A stretch of 64,000 nucleotides of DNA from Fulvimarina sp. (GCA_002700095.1 PACL01000009.1:45367-109366), one strand, 5' to 3'. Numbered from the stretch's first letter, positions 1-13,067 are shown. Notes: generated by a model not told the origin, from the sequence alone. Program-made: numbers and translations.

Positions 1-2
1 TT

Positions 3-4237
<4,235 letters not shown>

Positions 4238-4245
4238 GACGGGTC

Positions 4246-4950
4246 ATGAGCGACGTCGTCCCCTACGAGATCCGGCGCGGCGAGATCGAGACATATTTCG
4301 ATCGCACCGCCGCCGACGCCTGGAAGAAGCTCACCTCCGACGCCCCGCTCGGCCGCATCCGGGCGAGCGTCAGGGCCGGGCGCGAGGAGATGCGGTCCTT
4401 TCTCCTGTCGCTCATGCCGGCCGATCTCACCGGCGCAAGGGTCCTCGACGCTGGTTGCGGGACCGGGGCGCTGGCGATCGCGCTCGCGGCGCGCGGTGCG
4501 ACCGTCGTCGGGATCGATCTCTCGCCGACATTGATTGCCCACGCAGCCGATCTCGCCGGGGCCGCCGGTTTTGGCCACGCCACTCGCTTCGAGGCGGGCG
4601 ACATGCTGGCGTCCACCCACGGTCGCTTCGACCATGTCGTCCTGATGGACTCGCTCATTCATTACGAGCCGGCCGATGCCGCCGCCGCTCTTGCAACGCT
4701 CGCCGCCCGGACCGACCGCTCGATCGCCTTCACCGTCGCGCCGAAGACCCCGATGCTCACCGTGATGCACCGGGCGGGCCGGCTGTTTCCGCGCGCCGAT
4801 AGGGCGCCGGCGATCGTTCCGGTCGCGACCGATCGCTTCGGCGATCGCCTGGAGAGCCATCCGGGCCTGGCCGGCTGGCGCATGGAGCACGAGCGCCGTG
4901 TGACGAGCGGCTTCTACAAGAGCCACGGCATGGAGCTCGTCAGGTCATGA
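4246..4950 (+). CDS. bchM: Magnesium protoporphyrin IX O-methyltransferase
   Basis: SAM-dependent methylation of the C13 propionate of Mg-protoporphyrin IX, giving the monomethyl ester used by AcsF. 234 aa. SAM-binding motif I (VLDAGCGTG) lies at about residues 66-74, with the following VVGIDLSPTLI as motif II. The C-terminal GFYKSHGMELVRS is typical of BchM. The ATG is 8 nt after the bchL stop and the stop overlaps the lhaA start by 4 nt. Gene order and sequence agree, so an alternative methyltransferase is unlikely. Confidence 0.95.
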   Translation: MSDVVPYEIRRGEIETYFDRTAADAWKKLTSDAPLGRIRASVRAGREEMRSFLLSLMPADLTGARVLDAGCGTGALAIALAARGATVVGIDLSPTLIAHAADLAGAAGFGHATRFEAGDMLASTHGRFDHVVLMDSLIHYEPADAAAALATLAARTDRSIAFTVAPKTPMLTVMHRAGRLFPRADRAPAIVPVATDRFGDRLESHPGLAGWRMEHERRVTSGFYKSHGMELVRS

Positions 4951-6437
4951 GGCTCCTGCGGCGAAACAGGTCGGACATGGCTGTCGCGGGCAGGGCGCCG
5001 ATGTCGGCGCGCGAGGCGGCGGCACGGGCGCAGATGAGCCGCTTCATCATGTCGATCATGCCGTTCGCCGACGCTGCGTCGAGCGACCTGCCGCTCCTCC
5101 GGCTGTTCCGGCTGTCGCTGTTCCAGGTCTCGGTCGGCATCACCATGGTGCTGCTCGGCGGCACGCTCAACCGCGTGATGGCGATCGAGCTCGGCATTCC
5201 CGTGTCGATCATCGCCGTCGCCATGGCGCTGCCGCTGGTCGCAGCGCCCGCCCGCGCTCTGATCGGCCACAAGTCGGATACGCACCGCTCCTATCTCGGC
5301 TGGCGCCGGGTTCCCTACATCTGGTTCGGCGCGCTGATCCAGTTCGGCGGGCTGGCCGTGATGCCGTTTTCACTGCTGCTGATCTCGGAAGGTCAGGCCG
5401 GCAAGGTCGTCTATGGCGAGGCGGGCATGACGCTCGCCTTCCTGATGGTCGGCATCGGGCTCCACACGGTGCAGACGGCGGGCCTTGCGCTCGCCACCGA
5501 CCTCGCGCCGCCGGAGAAGCGGCCGCGGGTCGTCGCCATGCTCTACACCATGCTGCTCGTCGGGATGTTCTTCGGGGCGATCGGGATCGGGCAGCTCCTG
5601 TCGGACTTCTCGACCTTCCGGCTCATCCAGGTCCTGCAGGGTTCGGCGCTTCTCACCATCACGCTCACCTGCATCGCCATCTGGAAGCAGGAGCCGCGGC
5701 GCCGGGACATCCAGCCGGGCGGGCAGCCAAGGGAGCCGTTCCGCGCGGCGCTGAAGGCGCTCCGCCAGCAGAAGGGTCTCGACCGGCTGCTCGTGGCGCT
5801 CGCCGTCGGCACCGCCGCCTTCGGCATGCAGGACGTCCTCCTCGAGCCCTATGGCGGCTCCGTCCTGCACATGGCGGTGGGCGCGACGACGCTGCTGACG
5901 GCGCTGTTCGCCATGGGCAGCCTCGGCGGCTTCTTCCTCTCCGCCCGCCTCATGGGCCGCGGCGGCAATCCCTACGTCGTCGCCGGCATCGGGCTGATGC
6001 TCGGCCTGCCGGGCTTTGCCGCGGTGATCATGGCGGCGCCCTTTGGCTCGGTCGCCGTCTTCTCGGCCGGCACGGCAATGATCGGCTTCGGCAGCGGGCT
6101 GTTCGCCGTGTCGATGCTGATCGCCGCCATGGGAATGGTCGGCACCGGCCGGGGCGGCCTGGCACTGGGCGCCTGGAGCGCCGTCCAGGCGGTGGCGCTG
6201 GGTCTCGCCGTCGCCGTCGGCGGCTTCCTTCGGGACGCGGTGATGGGGCTTGCCGAGGCCGGCTGGCTCGGCGCCGCGTTCCAGAGCCCGGCCAGTGGCT
6301 ATTCCGTCGTCTATCTCGTCGAAATCGTTCTCGTCTTCGGGGCGCTCGCCAGCCTCGGTCCGCTCGTCAAGCCGCGGCGCATCGAGCCGCGGGCCGAACC
6401 ACCGGCACGCTTCGGCCTCGCCGATCTGCCCAACTAG
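4947..6437 (+). CDS. lhaA: PucC/LhaA-family LH1 assembly membrane protein
   Basis: Polytopic protein of the BCD/PucC branch of the major facilitator superfamily, needed for light-harvesting 1 assembly and thought to deliver bacteriochlorophyll. 496 aa with about 12 predicted membrane helices. After a 50-residue cytoplasmic N-terminus, the LFRLSLFQVSVGITMVLLGGTLNRVMAIELG start of helix 1 and the GHKSDTHRSYLGWRRVPYIW loop are hallmarks of the family. It overlaps bchM by 4 nt and precedes puhA by 27 nt, the position of LhaA (rather than PucC, which goes with puc genes) in purple bacteria. Confidence 0.93.
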   Translation: MRLLRRNRSDMAVAGRAPMSAREAAARAQMSRFIMSIMPFADAASSDLPLLRLFRLSLFQVSVGITMVLLGGTLNRVMAIELGIPVSIIAVAMALPLVAAPARALIGHKSDTHRSYLGWRRVPYIWFGALIQFGGLAVMPFSLLLISEGQAGKVVYGEAGMTLAFLMVGIGLHTVQTAGLALATDLAPPEKRPRVVAMLYTMLLVGMFFGAIGIGQLLSDFSTFRLIQVLQGSALLTITLTCIAIWKQEPRRRDIQPGGQPREPFRAALKALRQQKGLDRLLVALAVGTAAFGMQDVLLEPYGGSVLHMAVGATTLLTALFAMGSLGGFFLSARLMGRGGNPYVVAGIGLMLGLPGFAAVIMAAPFGSVAVFSAGTAMIGFGSGLFAVSMLIAAMGMVGTGRGGLALGAWSAVQAVALGLAVAVGGFLRDAVMGLAEAGWLGAAFQSPASGYSVVYLVEIVLVFGALASLGPLVKPRRIEPRAEPPARFGLADLPN

Positions 6438-6464
6438 TCGCCAAAGCCCAAGGGAGTGCGTGTC

Positions 6465-7250
6465 TTGCCAGGATATTCATTCACGGAGCAGCTCGATATT
6501 CCGCTGCTGCTCGTCATCCTCTTCTTCCTGTTCTTCCTCGGGCTGGTGTACTACCTGCGCGGCGAGGACAAGCGGGAAGGCTATCCCCTGGAGAGCGACC
6601 GCCCCATCGGCACCGCCGGCCGGGTGCAGGTCGTCGGCTTCCCGCCGATGCCCTCGCCGAAGGTCTTCAAGCTGATGCACGGCGGCGAGACGAGGGCACC
6701 GCGCGGCGAGATCCCCCGCGAGCTCAACGCCTATTCGGCCTATGAATTCCCGGGCTCGCCGATCATGCCGGCCGGCGACCCGCTGGTCGACGGCATCGGG
6801 CCGGCCGCCTATGCGCTGAAGTCCGACACGCCGGATCTGACCGTCGACGGATCGCTCAAGCTGACGCCCATGCGCAACCATCCGCAATACCGGCTGGAGG
6901 AGACCGACACCGATCCGGTCGGCATGATGGTGATCTCCCGGGACGGCCTCGAAGTCGGCAGGATCGTCGACGTCTGGATCAACGCCCATGAGTATTTCCC
7001 GCGCTACTTCGAGATCGAGGCCAATGTCGAAAGCGGCGGACGCCGCATCCTGGCGCCCTTCGCCTTCGGCGACATGAAGCCGGCGGAGGGCATCGTCCGC
7101 TTCGCCTCGCTGACCAGGCCGCAGTTCTCCCGTGTGCCGCCACTCGCGAGCCCCGACCAGATCACCATGCGCGAGGAGGACCGCCTCAACGGCTACTTCG
7201 CCGGCGGCGCCTTCTTCGGCGGCTCGCCACTCAAGGATGCCCTGTCATGA
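6465..7250 (+). CDS. puhA: Photosynthetic reaction centre H subunit
   Basis: H subunit of the type II reaction centre: one N-terminal membrane helix (about residues 8-30, PLLLVILFFLFFLGLVYYL) followed by the conserved REGYPLE segment and a cytoplasmic PRC-barrel domain that shapes the proton path to QB. 261 aa. I chose TTG at 6465 because an AAGGGAG ribosome site (6450-6456) stands 8 nt before it; the in-frame GTG at 6456 overlaps that site and would lack its own. The stop overlaps the puhB start in ATGA. A TTG start may keep H-subunit translation moderate. Confidence 0.95.
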   Translation: MPGYSFTEQLDIPLLLVILFFLFFLGLVYYLRGEDKREGYPLESDRPIGTAGRVQVVGFPPMPSPKVFKLMHGGETRAPRGEIPRELNAYSAYEFPGSPIMPAGDPLVDGIGPAAYALKSDTPDLTVDGSLKLTPMRNHPQYRLEETDTDPVGMMVISRDGLEVGRIVDVWINAHEYFPRYFEIEANVESGGRRILAPFAFGDMKPAEGIVRFASLTRPQFSRVPPLASPDQITMREEDRLNGYFAGGAFFGGSPLKDALS

Positions 7251-7927
7251 GCGCCACGATGGACGAATTCGACGACATCAAGCCGGTCGTCACGCCGGAC
7301 GAACTGCCGGCCAGCGACAGGATCCTCTGGCAAGGCCGGCCGGACTGGTGGCGGCTGGCGCTCGGCGCCTATCGCCTCAAGCTCGTCGGCGTGTGGTTCC
7401 TGGTCTTCGCCCTGTGGAAGGTCGGCGCCACCCGTCACGACACCGGCTCCTGGGCGGCCGGCTTCGAGAATGCCGCGACGCTGCTGCCGGCGCTGGGAGT
7501 CGGCGCCGGCCTGATCATGCTGCTGGCTTTCCTGACCGCCCGCGCGTCGAGCTTCACGCTCACCAATCGCCGGCTGGTCATGCGCTATGGCGTCGCCCTG
7601 CCGGCGCAACTGAACATCCCTCTCGCCGACATCGACCAGGCGGCCCTGAAGCTCAATGCCGACGGCTCGGGGGACATCCCCCTGACGATCCGCGGCAAGG
7701 GCCGGCCCTCCTATTTCCAGCTCTGGCCCTATGCCCGGCCGTGGAAGATCGTCGCCGCCGAGCCGATGCTGCGCGCCGTGCCGGACGCAGCCGCGGCCGC
7801 CCGTGTCATCTCCGAGGCACTCGTCGCCTCCCAGGGCGGCCAGCGCGCCGCGGTGCAAAGCGGGCGGGCGAGCGAGGAGAAGCGTTCCACCTCAGGCTTC
7901 TCCGGCGCCCAGCCGGCGGCGATGTAG
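7247..7927 (+). CDS. puhB: Photosynthetic complex assembly protein PuhB
   Basis: Membrane protein needed for reaction-centre and LH1 assembly in Rhodobacter. 226 aa. An N-terminal cytoplasmic stretch with DRILWQGRPDWWRLALGAYRLK leads to two membrane helices (about residues 38-58 and 75-100), then a bacterial PH-like domain (SFTLTNRRLVMRYGVALPAQLNIPLADI). It overlaps puhA by 4 nt and is followed 15 nt later by puhC. The last 30 residues are polar and look disordered. Identification rests on the sequence type and on conserved gene order. Confidence 0.9.
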   Translation: MSATMDEFDDIKPVVTPDELPASDRILWQGRPDWWRLALGAYRLKLVGVWFLVFALWKVGATRHDTGSWAAGFENAATLLPALGVGAGLIMLLAFLTARASSFTLTNRRLVMRYGVALPAQLNIPLADIDQAALKLNADGSGDIPLTIRGKGRPSYFQLWPYARPWKIVAAEPMLRAVPDAAAAARVISEALVASQGGQRAAVQSGRASEEKRSTSGFSGAQPAAM

Positions 7928-7942
7928 GAAAGGACAAGGCTC

Positions 7943-8458
7943 ATGCGCGCTCTTGCTGCCGCCATCCGCAACGGCTCGATCAAGATCAGCCCGGATCCCG
8001 AGAAACCGATCCCGCGGCCGATCCTGCTATCGGCCGGGGCGCTCGCTTTTGCCGCGCTCGCCGCCATCGCGATGGGCCGCACCACCGGCGTCGGCCTTGC
8101 CGATACGCCGGCGATCCCGACCGTCGCCCATCGCGATCTGCAGCTGGCCGAGCATGACGACGGCTCCGCCGCGGTCATCGACGCCGCAAGCCGTGAGACG
8201 CTGATCGAGGTCGGGCCGGGGAGCGGCGCCTTCGCCATCGAGGTGCTGCGCAATCTCGCCCGCGACCGGATCCGCAAGGGCGCGGCGGCGGATGCGGCAC
8301 CCTACGTCCTTGCTCTGAAGGCCGACGGAAGGCTGGTGGTCGAGGACCCGCAGACCCGCCAGCAGGTGGAATTGAGGGCGTTCGGGAAACTCCAGGCGGA
8401 GGCCTTCGCCGGCCTCATGACTGCCGCCGACGCCGCAACCGAGGGAGGCGCGAAATGA
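7943..8458 (+). CDS. puhC: Photosynthetic complex assembly protein PuhC
   Basis: Small bitopic membrane protein that affects the amount and organisation of the RC-LH1 core. 171 aa, with one membrane helix at about residues 28-48 (PILLSAGALAFAALAAIAMG) and a periplasmic domain. A GGAAAGGAC ribosome site stands 8 nt before the ATG. The stop overlaps the next gene in ATGA. PuhC proteins diverge strongly, so the assignment leans on position after puhB and on the typical RFxDxxDG-like periplasmic segment, here LQLAEHDDGSAAVIDA. Confidence 0.88.
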   Translation: MRALAAAIRNGSIKISPDPEKPIPRPILLSAGALAFAALAAIAMGRTTGVGLADTPAIPTVAHRDLQLAEHDDGSAAVIDAASRETLIEVGPGSGAFAIEVLRNLARDRIRKGAAADAAPYVLALKADGRLVVEDPQTRQQVELRAFGKLQAEAFAGLMTAADAATEGGAK

Positions 8459-8757
8459 TCGACCGCTTGCTCAAGAAACGATCCGAAGACGTCTGTTGTA
8501 CCGTCGAGGTCTCCAACACCTTCGAGAGCCTGCACGCCCATGTGCGCTTCGATGGCGGCGTGACCGTCGAGCCGGGCGACGAGGTGCTGGTGCATGGGGC
8601 GCCCGTCGAGGTGCCCTATGGCGAAACCGCCTATCTGCGGCGCCGCGCGACGATCCGCCGGGCCGGCTGGCTGGAGCGCCAGTGGACACGGGCGACCGGC
8701 GACTTCGAATTCATGGAACTGTGCGAATTCTCCTTTTCTGAGAGGGCAACCCTATGA
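8455..8757 (+). CDS. Small conserved photosynthesis-cluster protein between puhC and acsF
   Basis: A 100-aa soluble protein of unknown function that overlaps both neighbours by 4 nt (puhC upstream, acsF downstream), so it is almost certainly translated with them. It starts [19 protein letters not shown], has a mostly beta-like middle with a PGDEVLVHG turn and ends in an aromatic/acidic segment ([15 protein letters not shown]). The [17 protein letters not shown] stretch resembles a short beta-barrel. Proteins of this size occur at the same place in other acsF-containing clusters as far as I recall. There is no puhD-like membrane peptide here. A helper role for AcsF or assembly is inference from position only. 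Confidence 0.8.
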   Translation: MIDRLLKKRSEDVCCTVEVSNTFESLHAHVRFDGGVTVEPGDEVLVHGAPVEVPYGETAYLRRRATIRRAGWLERQWTRATGDFEFMELCEFSFSERATL

Positions 8758-9845
8758 ACGCGCACGCGAAAATCTCGGGCGCCGCACCGGTTCGCGCCGA
8801 GGCGCCGAACGAGACCACCAAGATCGCGCAAGCTGACACGCTGCTCACGCCGCGCTTCTACACCACCGACTTCGACAAGCTCGACAAGGTCGACGTCTCC
8901 GGGGTGCGGCGCGAATGGGACGCGCTGATCGCCGAGATGAAGTCGGACCCCAACCGGGGCCATTTCCGGCGCGACGAAAACTGGGACAAGATCGAGTTGG
9001 AGGATCTGCCGGAGGGCCTTCGCAAGGAATTCGTCGACTTCCTCGTCTCCTCGCTGACGGCGGAATTCTCCGGCTGCGTCCTTTACAAGGAGATGAAGCG
9101 GCGCGGCACCAACCCCGATATCTGCGAGCTCTTCTCCTATATGAGCCGCGACGAGGCCCGCCATGCCGGCTTCATCAACGACGCGCTGAAAGAGTTCGGC
9201 ATCGGCGTCAATCTCGGCTTCCTGACCAAGGAAAAGAAATACACCTTCTTCCAGCCGAAATTCATCTTCTACGCCACCTATCTCTCCGAGAAGATCGGCT
9301 ACTCCCGCTACATCACCATCTTCCGGCATCTCGAGCAGCACCCCGAGCGGCGGATCCATCCGATCTTCAAGTGGTTCGAGAAATGGTGCAACGACGAGTT
9401 CCGCCATGGCGAAGCGTTTTCCCTCTTGATGCGGGCCGAGCGGCACACGCTGGAAGGCCGCAACAAGCTCTGGATCCGCTTCTTCCTGCTGGCGGTCTAT
9501 GCGACGATGTACATCCGCGACCATGCCCGTCCGGAGTTCCACAAGGCTCTGGGGCTCGACCCGTCGGAATACGGGTTCAAGGTCTTCCGGATCACCAACG
9601 AGATTTCCAGGCAGGTCTTCCCGCTGATGCTCGACATCGACAACCCGCGCTTCAAGGCGGGGCTCGAGCGGCTCCTGAAGATCAGCCGCGACATCGACGC
9701 CGCGGCGCGTGAGGGCGGCGTACTCGGCAAGCTGAAGGTCTGGAAGGGCAAGGCTGCTGCGACACTCGCCTTCGCCCGGCTCTACACCCTGCCGGTCATC
9801 CGCAACGAGATCCCGGCGGAGAGCAAGCTCGTCCCGGTGTGGTGA
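8754..9845 (+). CDS. acsF: Aerobic Mg-protoporphyrin IX monomethyl ester oxidative cyclase
   Basis: Di-iron oxygenase that closes the isocyclic ring E with O2, giving protochlorophyllide. 363 aa, normal for AcsF. Two carboxylate/histidine di-iron motifs are visible: [10 protein letters not shown] (about residues 131-140) and [11 protein letters not shown] (about 211-221), with a further Glu in TAEFSGC near residue 101. Its presence shows that the organism can make bacteriochlorophyll under oxygen; the anaerobic BchE is not seen in the window. It overlaps the preceding 100-aa gene by 4 nt and is followed by 407 nt without genes before the PuhE fusion. Confidence 0.97.
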   Translation: MNAHAKISGAAPVRAEAPNETTKIAQADTLLTPRFYTTDFDKLDKVDVSGVRREWDALIAEMKSDPNRGHFRRDENWDKIELEDLPEGLRKEFVDFLVSSLTAEFSGCVLYKEMKRRGTNPDICELFSYMSRDEARHAGFINDALKEFGIGVNLGFLTKEKKYTFFQPKFIFYATYLSEKIGYSRYITIFRHLEQHPERRIHPIFKWFEKWCNDEFRHGEAFSLLMRAERHTLEGRNKLWIRFFLLAVYATMYIRDHARPEFHKALGLDPSEYGFKVFRITNEISRQVFPLMLDIDNPRFKAGLERLLKISRDIDAAAREGGVLGKLKVWKGKAAATLAFARLYTLPVIRNEIPAESKLVPVW

Positions 9846-10252
9846 GGATGGGCATGCCTGCTCCCCGGTTTCGCCGGCTTCGGCAGTCGCCGCAGCAACG
9901 TTGAAGGCCGGGGCAGGAACCTTTGCACGTCATCCTCGGCTTGACCCCGGTTTCGGCTCCCGCCGCAGCAACTTTGAAAGGCGGAGGCATAAACCCGAAC
10001 TCGTCATCCCGGGCTTGACCCGGGATCCATTCCGAACCGTGGACGCCGCTCACACGGTTCACTCGATCGAGACGCGCTTCCACATCGCACCGGCCATTCG
10101 GCGGCGGAGGAATGGATCCGGGGCAAGCCCCAGATGACGACCGCGAGGGGATCTCGTCTGCAACCCGGCTGACGGCGATCGCGACTCCCGGAACACCCGC
10201 GGCCCCTTCGACGGACCAAGGGTCGACACATGTTGAATGAAGGACCCCGGCC
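9846..10252. repeat. Gene-free gap made of dispersed CGTCATCCCGGG repeats
   Basis: There is no credible gene. The segment 9889-9960 (ccgcagcaac...gtcatcctcgg) is repeated in diverged form at 9961-10020, a direct repeat of about 72 nt. The core CGTCATCCCGGGCTTGACCC starts at 10002, and a near-complete inverted copy (AATGGATCCGGGGCAAGCCC) lies at 10111-10140, so 10002-10140 can fold into a long cruciform or hairpin. The same core recurs near 17300, 22150 and 37335. It may act as a boundary or transcript-stability element between acsF and the next gene; that is inference. Confidence 0.75.
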
Positions 10253-12397
10253 ATGACCGAATATCTCTACCCGGCGCTGTTCGCCCTCGTCGTCTGGTGG
10301 GCCTCGACGGTGGCGATCATATATCTCGACGGACTGCCGCGCTGGACGTTCAAATATTCGATGATCGGGGCGACGGCGATCTTCGCCATCTCGCTGATCG
10401 GCCTGCAGACCTCGGCGCAGGATGCCAGCATCACCGGCGCCTATCTCGCCTTCACCTTCGGCCTGCTTGCCTGGGGCTGGCAGGAGATGAGCTTCTACAT
10501 GGGCTACGTCACCGGCCCGCGAAAACAGCCATGCCCGGAGAACTGCAAGGGTTTCGGCCACTTCGTCCACGCGGTGCAGACCAGCCTCTACCATGAGCTG
10601 GCAATCATCGCGGCGGCAGGCCTCGTCGTCTGGCTCACCTGGGGCGCGCCCAACCAGATCGGCATGTGGACCTTCATGGTGCTGTGGTGGATGCACCAGA
10701 GCGCCAAGCTCAACGTCTTCTTCGGCGTCAGGAACCTCAACGAGGAGTTCCTGCCCGAGCATCTCGAATTCCTCAAGGGCTTCCTCAACAAGCGCTCGAT
10801 GAACATGCTCTTCCCGTTCTCCGTCACCATCTCGACGGTGATCACCGCGCTGCTCGTCGTCGCGGCGATGGCGGAGGGCGCATCGGCCTTCGAGAAGGCC
10901 GGCTACACCTTCCTTGCCGTCCTGATGGCCCTGGCGATCCTCGAACACTGGATGCTCGTCCTGCCGATGCCGACGGCGACCCTGTGGTCGCCCGGCCTGA
11001 AGTCGCGCGGCACCAGCCAACCCTTCGAGGCCGAGATCGTCGTCGGCTTCCTCGGCGCCGGCAAGACGACGACGCTGCGCCACATGCTGGCCGAGGCCGA
11101 TCCGAACGTAAAGACCGTCGTCCTCGTCAACGACTTCGGCGAGCTCGGCATCGACGGCTCGCTGCTCGAAGGGCAGGGCGCCGACGTCGTCGAACTTTCC
11201 AACGGCTGCATCTGCTGTTCGCTGCGCAAGGACCTGTCGGCGCAGCTGCGCGAGGTCGTCGCCAAGATCAGGCCGCAGCGGGTGCTGATCGAGCCCTCCG
11301 GAGTCGCCGACGTCGCCTCGCTGCTGCGGGTGCTGCACGAGCCGGAGATCGCGAGCCTCACCAGGGCGCTGCGGCTCTACACCGTCATCGACGCCGGCGC
11401 GTTCCTGAAGGACTTTGCCCGCATGCCGGAATATTTCCGCATCCAGGCGAAGCTCGCTCCGGTCTTCATCCTCAACAAGACCGACCTCGTCTCGCCGGGC
11501 GAACTGGAAACGGTCCGCGAGACCCTCGTCGCGCTCAATCCCGCCGCGACCATTCTGACGGCCCGCTACGGCATCGTCGACGGCACGCTCGATCCGGCGC
11601 TCGCCCTGTCGCACTGGCAGAGCGAGAGCCGCGACATGATGCATGACGAGCTGGCGCAGGAACGGGCCCACCGGGCAGAGGCGGCCAGGCCCCGCGCGCC
11701 CCATGGACAGGCGGGCCACCCCGTCGCGGCGCATGCCGCCCACGGCGGCCAAACCAGCGCGACCGCCGCTCACGCCGGACATCACCACGACCACGACGCC
11801 CACGCCCATGGCGCCGCCGCCCATGCCCGCGCGCATGGCGCCGCCCCCCATGCTCACGATGCCCACGAGGAGGGCGGCCACCTCGCCCATGCCCATCATG
11901 ACCATGACCACCACGATCATCGGCAGGAAAGCCACGGTAACCAGGCGCATCACCACCACCACGCCCACGCCGATCATGACGACCACGACCACCACGACGA
12001 TCACGGCCACCACCACTATGACGCGCCGGGCCTTGGCCTCTCCTCCTGGAGCCGGCGGCTCTCCGGCCAGGTCGATGCCGACGCGCTCCGCGCCGTCCTC
12101 GCCGAGGTCGTCGCCGGAAAGGCCGGCGGGATCGACAGGATGAAGGGCATCGTCGAGACCAGGAGCGGCTGGCTTCGCTTCGACGTCGCCGGCGGCCGGG
12201 CCTCGATGGCGGCGCATGTGCCCAAGCCCGGCGAGACGGCGCGGGCGCTGGCGATCGGCGCCGACCCGAGCGCCGCCTGGCTCGACCGGGCCTTCGCGAT
12301 GCTGACGGGCGAAACGGTCGCTGCGACGCCGATTACGCCGACGGAGGCTCAGGTGTCGGTGCACGGGCCCGCGGCAAACATCCTGCCGGCGGAATAG
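10253..12397 (+). CDS. puhE: PuhE-COG0523 GTPase fusion with His-rich spacer
   Basis: A single 714-aa frame with two parts. Residues 1-245 are PuhE (photosynthetic complex assembly, about 8 membrane helices; landmarks GWQEMSFYMGYVTGPRK, YHELAIIAAAGL and HQSAKLNVFFGVRNLNEEFLP). Residues 260-460 are a G3E/COG0523 (CobW-like) GTPase with Walker A GFLGAGKTT (265-273), the metal-binding GCICC (318-322), EPSGVAD (347-353) and NKTD (408-411). Residues 484-589 form a spacer with about 39 His. The end (595-700) fits a CobW C-terminal domain. PuhE is normally a stand-alone protein of about 260 aa. AAGGACC precedes the ATG. Context suggests metal supply to the photosystem (iron for AcsF, or Mg/Zn); which metal is unknown. 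Confidence 0.93.
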   Translation: MTEYLYPALFALVVWWASTVAIIYLDGLPRWTFKYSMIGATAIFAISLIGLQTSAQDASITGAYLAFTFGLLAWGWQEMSFYMGYVTGPRKQPCPENCKGFGHFVHAVQTSLYHELAIIAAAGLVVWLTWGAPNQIGMWTFMVLWWMHQSAKLNVFFGVRNLNEEFLPEHLEFLKGFLNKRSMNMLFPFSVTISTVITALLVVAAMAEGASAFEKAGYTFLAVLMALAILEHWMLVLPMPTATLWSPGLKSRGTSQPFEAEIVVGFLGAGKTTTLRHMLAEADPNVKTVVLVNDFGELGIDGSLLEGQGADVVELSNGCICCSLRKDLSAQLREVVAKIRPQRVLIEPSGVADVASLLRVLHEPEIASLTRALRLYTVIDAGAFLKDFARMPEYFRIQAKLAPVFILNKTDLVSPGELETVRETLVALNPAATILTARYGIVDGTLDPALALSHWQSESRDMMHDELAQERAHRAEAARPRAPHGQAGHPVAAHAAHGGQTSATAAHAGHHHDHDAHAHGAAAHARAHGAAPHAHDAHEEGGHLAHAHHDHDHHDHRQESHGNQAHHHHHAHADHDDHDHHDDHGHHHYDAPGLGLSSWSRRLSGQVDADALRAVLAEVVAGKAGGIDRMKGIVETRSGWLRFDVAGGRASMAAHVPKPGETARALAIGADPSAAWLDRAFAMLTGETVAATPITPTEAQVSVHGPAANILPAE

Positions 12398-12485
12398 GGC
12401 GGTTCGACGCGGACGGGTCGGGCTTGCCGAGAGCGTCGCGCACTCGCCGAAAGGGCCACGGGCTCCGAGGGTTCGGCACGGGCCT

Positions 12486-13067
12486 TCAGACGGCCGGCGG
12501 CTTTCGCGTTGCGAGCCAGCGCGAGCGCGAGATCCGGTAGAGCCGGTGGCGCAGCAGCTCGGGATGGGTGGCCGGATCGACCTTCGGGTGGTCGAAATCG
12601 GCCTCGCGCCAGAAGCCGAGGCGCAGCATCACCGCCTCGGAGGCGGCGTTGGTCTCGACGCAGAAGCTGACGATCTCGGCCAGTGGCTCCGGTTTCGCAA
12701 ATGCCCGGTCGAGGCAGGCCTCGGCCGCCTCCGTGGCATAGCCCTGGCCCCAGACCTCCGGCAGCAGCCGCCAGCCGATCTCGACGCCCGGTGCAGCCGG
12801 CATGATCGGATCGAGAAGCGCCATGCCGACGATCCCGACCACCTCACCCGAAGCGCGAGCTTCGAGGGCAAGAAAGGAAAAGCCGTCGCGATCGACCCGT
12901 CGGTTGAGGTCGTCCCTCATCGCGTCCGACTGCGCCCGGTCGCGGCGAAACGGGAAGAACCGCATCACCGCCGCGTCGCTGTTGAGGCGATGGAACGCCG
13001 CGCCGTCCCGGGCCTCCCAACGGCGCAGGCGCGTGCGGGGCGTTTCGATCGGTTCGCGCATGTCCAT
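12486..13067 (-). CDS. GNAT-family N-acetyltransferase (RimJ/RimL-like)
   Basis: A 193-aa acetyltransferase of the RimJ/RimL branch. The N-terminal ETPRTRLRRWEARDGAAFHRLNSDAAVMRFFP is the family's beta1-alpha1 region. VEIGWRLLPEVWGQGYATEAAEACLDRAF holds the acetyl-CoA loop (Q/RxxGxA type), and VSFCVETNAASEAVMLRLGF is the usual C-terminal motif. The substrate cannot be told. I start at MDMREPIETPRT because the 11 residues upstream look like leader noise. It lies opposite to the photosynthesis genes and marks the end of that cluster. Confidence 0.85.
   Translation of the reverse strand: MDMREPIETPRTRLRRWEARDGAAFHRLNSDAAVMRFFPFRRDRAQSDAMRDDLNRRVDRDGFSFLALEARASGEVVGIVGMALLDPIMPAAPGVEIGWRLLPEVWGQGYATEAAEACLDRAFAKPEPLAEIVSFCVETNAASEAVMLRLGFWREADFDHPKVDPATHPELLRHRLYRISRSRWLATRKPPAV

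Noticed and set aside
9796..10254. Minus-strand frame after acsF containing WIPGQARDD
   Set aside because: Translation of the dispersed CGTCATCCCGGG repeat; such frames are frequent false genes.
10004..12364. 786-codon minus-strand frame opposite the PuhE fusion, with Val/Met-rich part
   Set aside because: The apparent hydrophobic part is only the complement of the His-rich codons (CAC/CAT to GTG/ATG); not a membrane protein.
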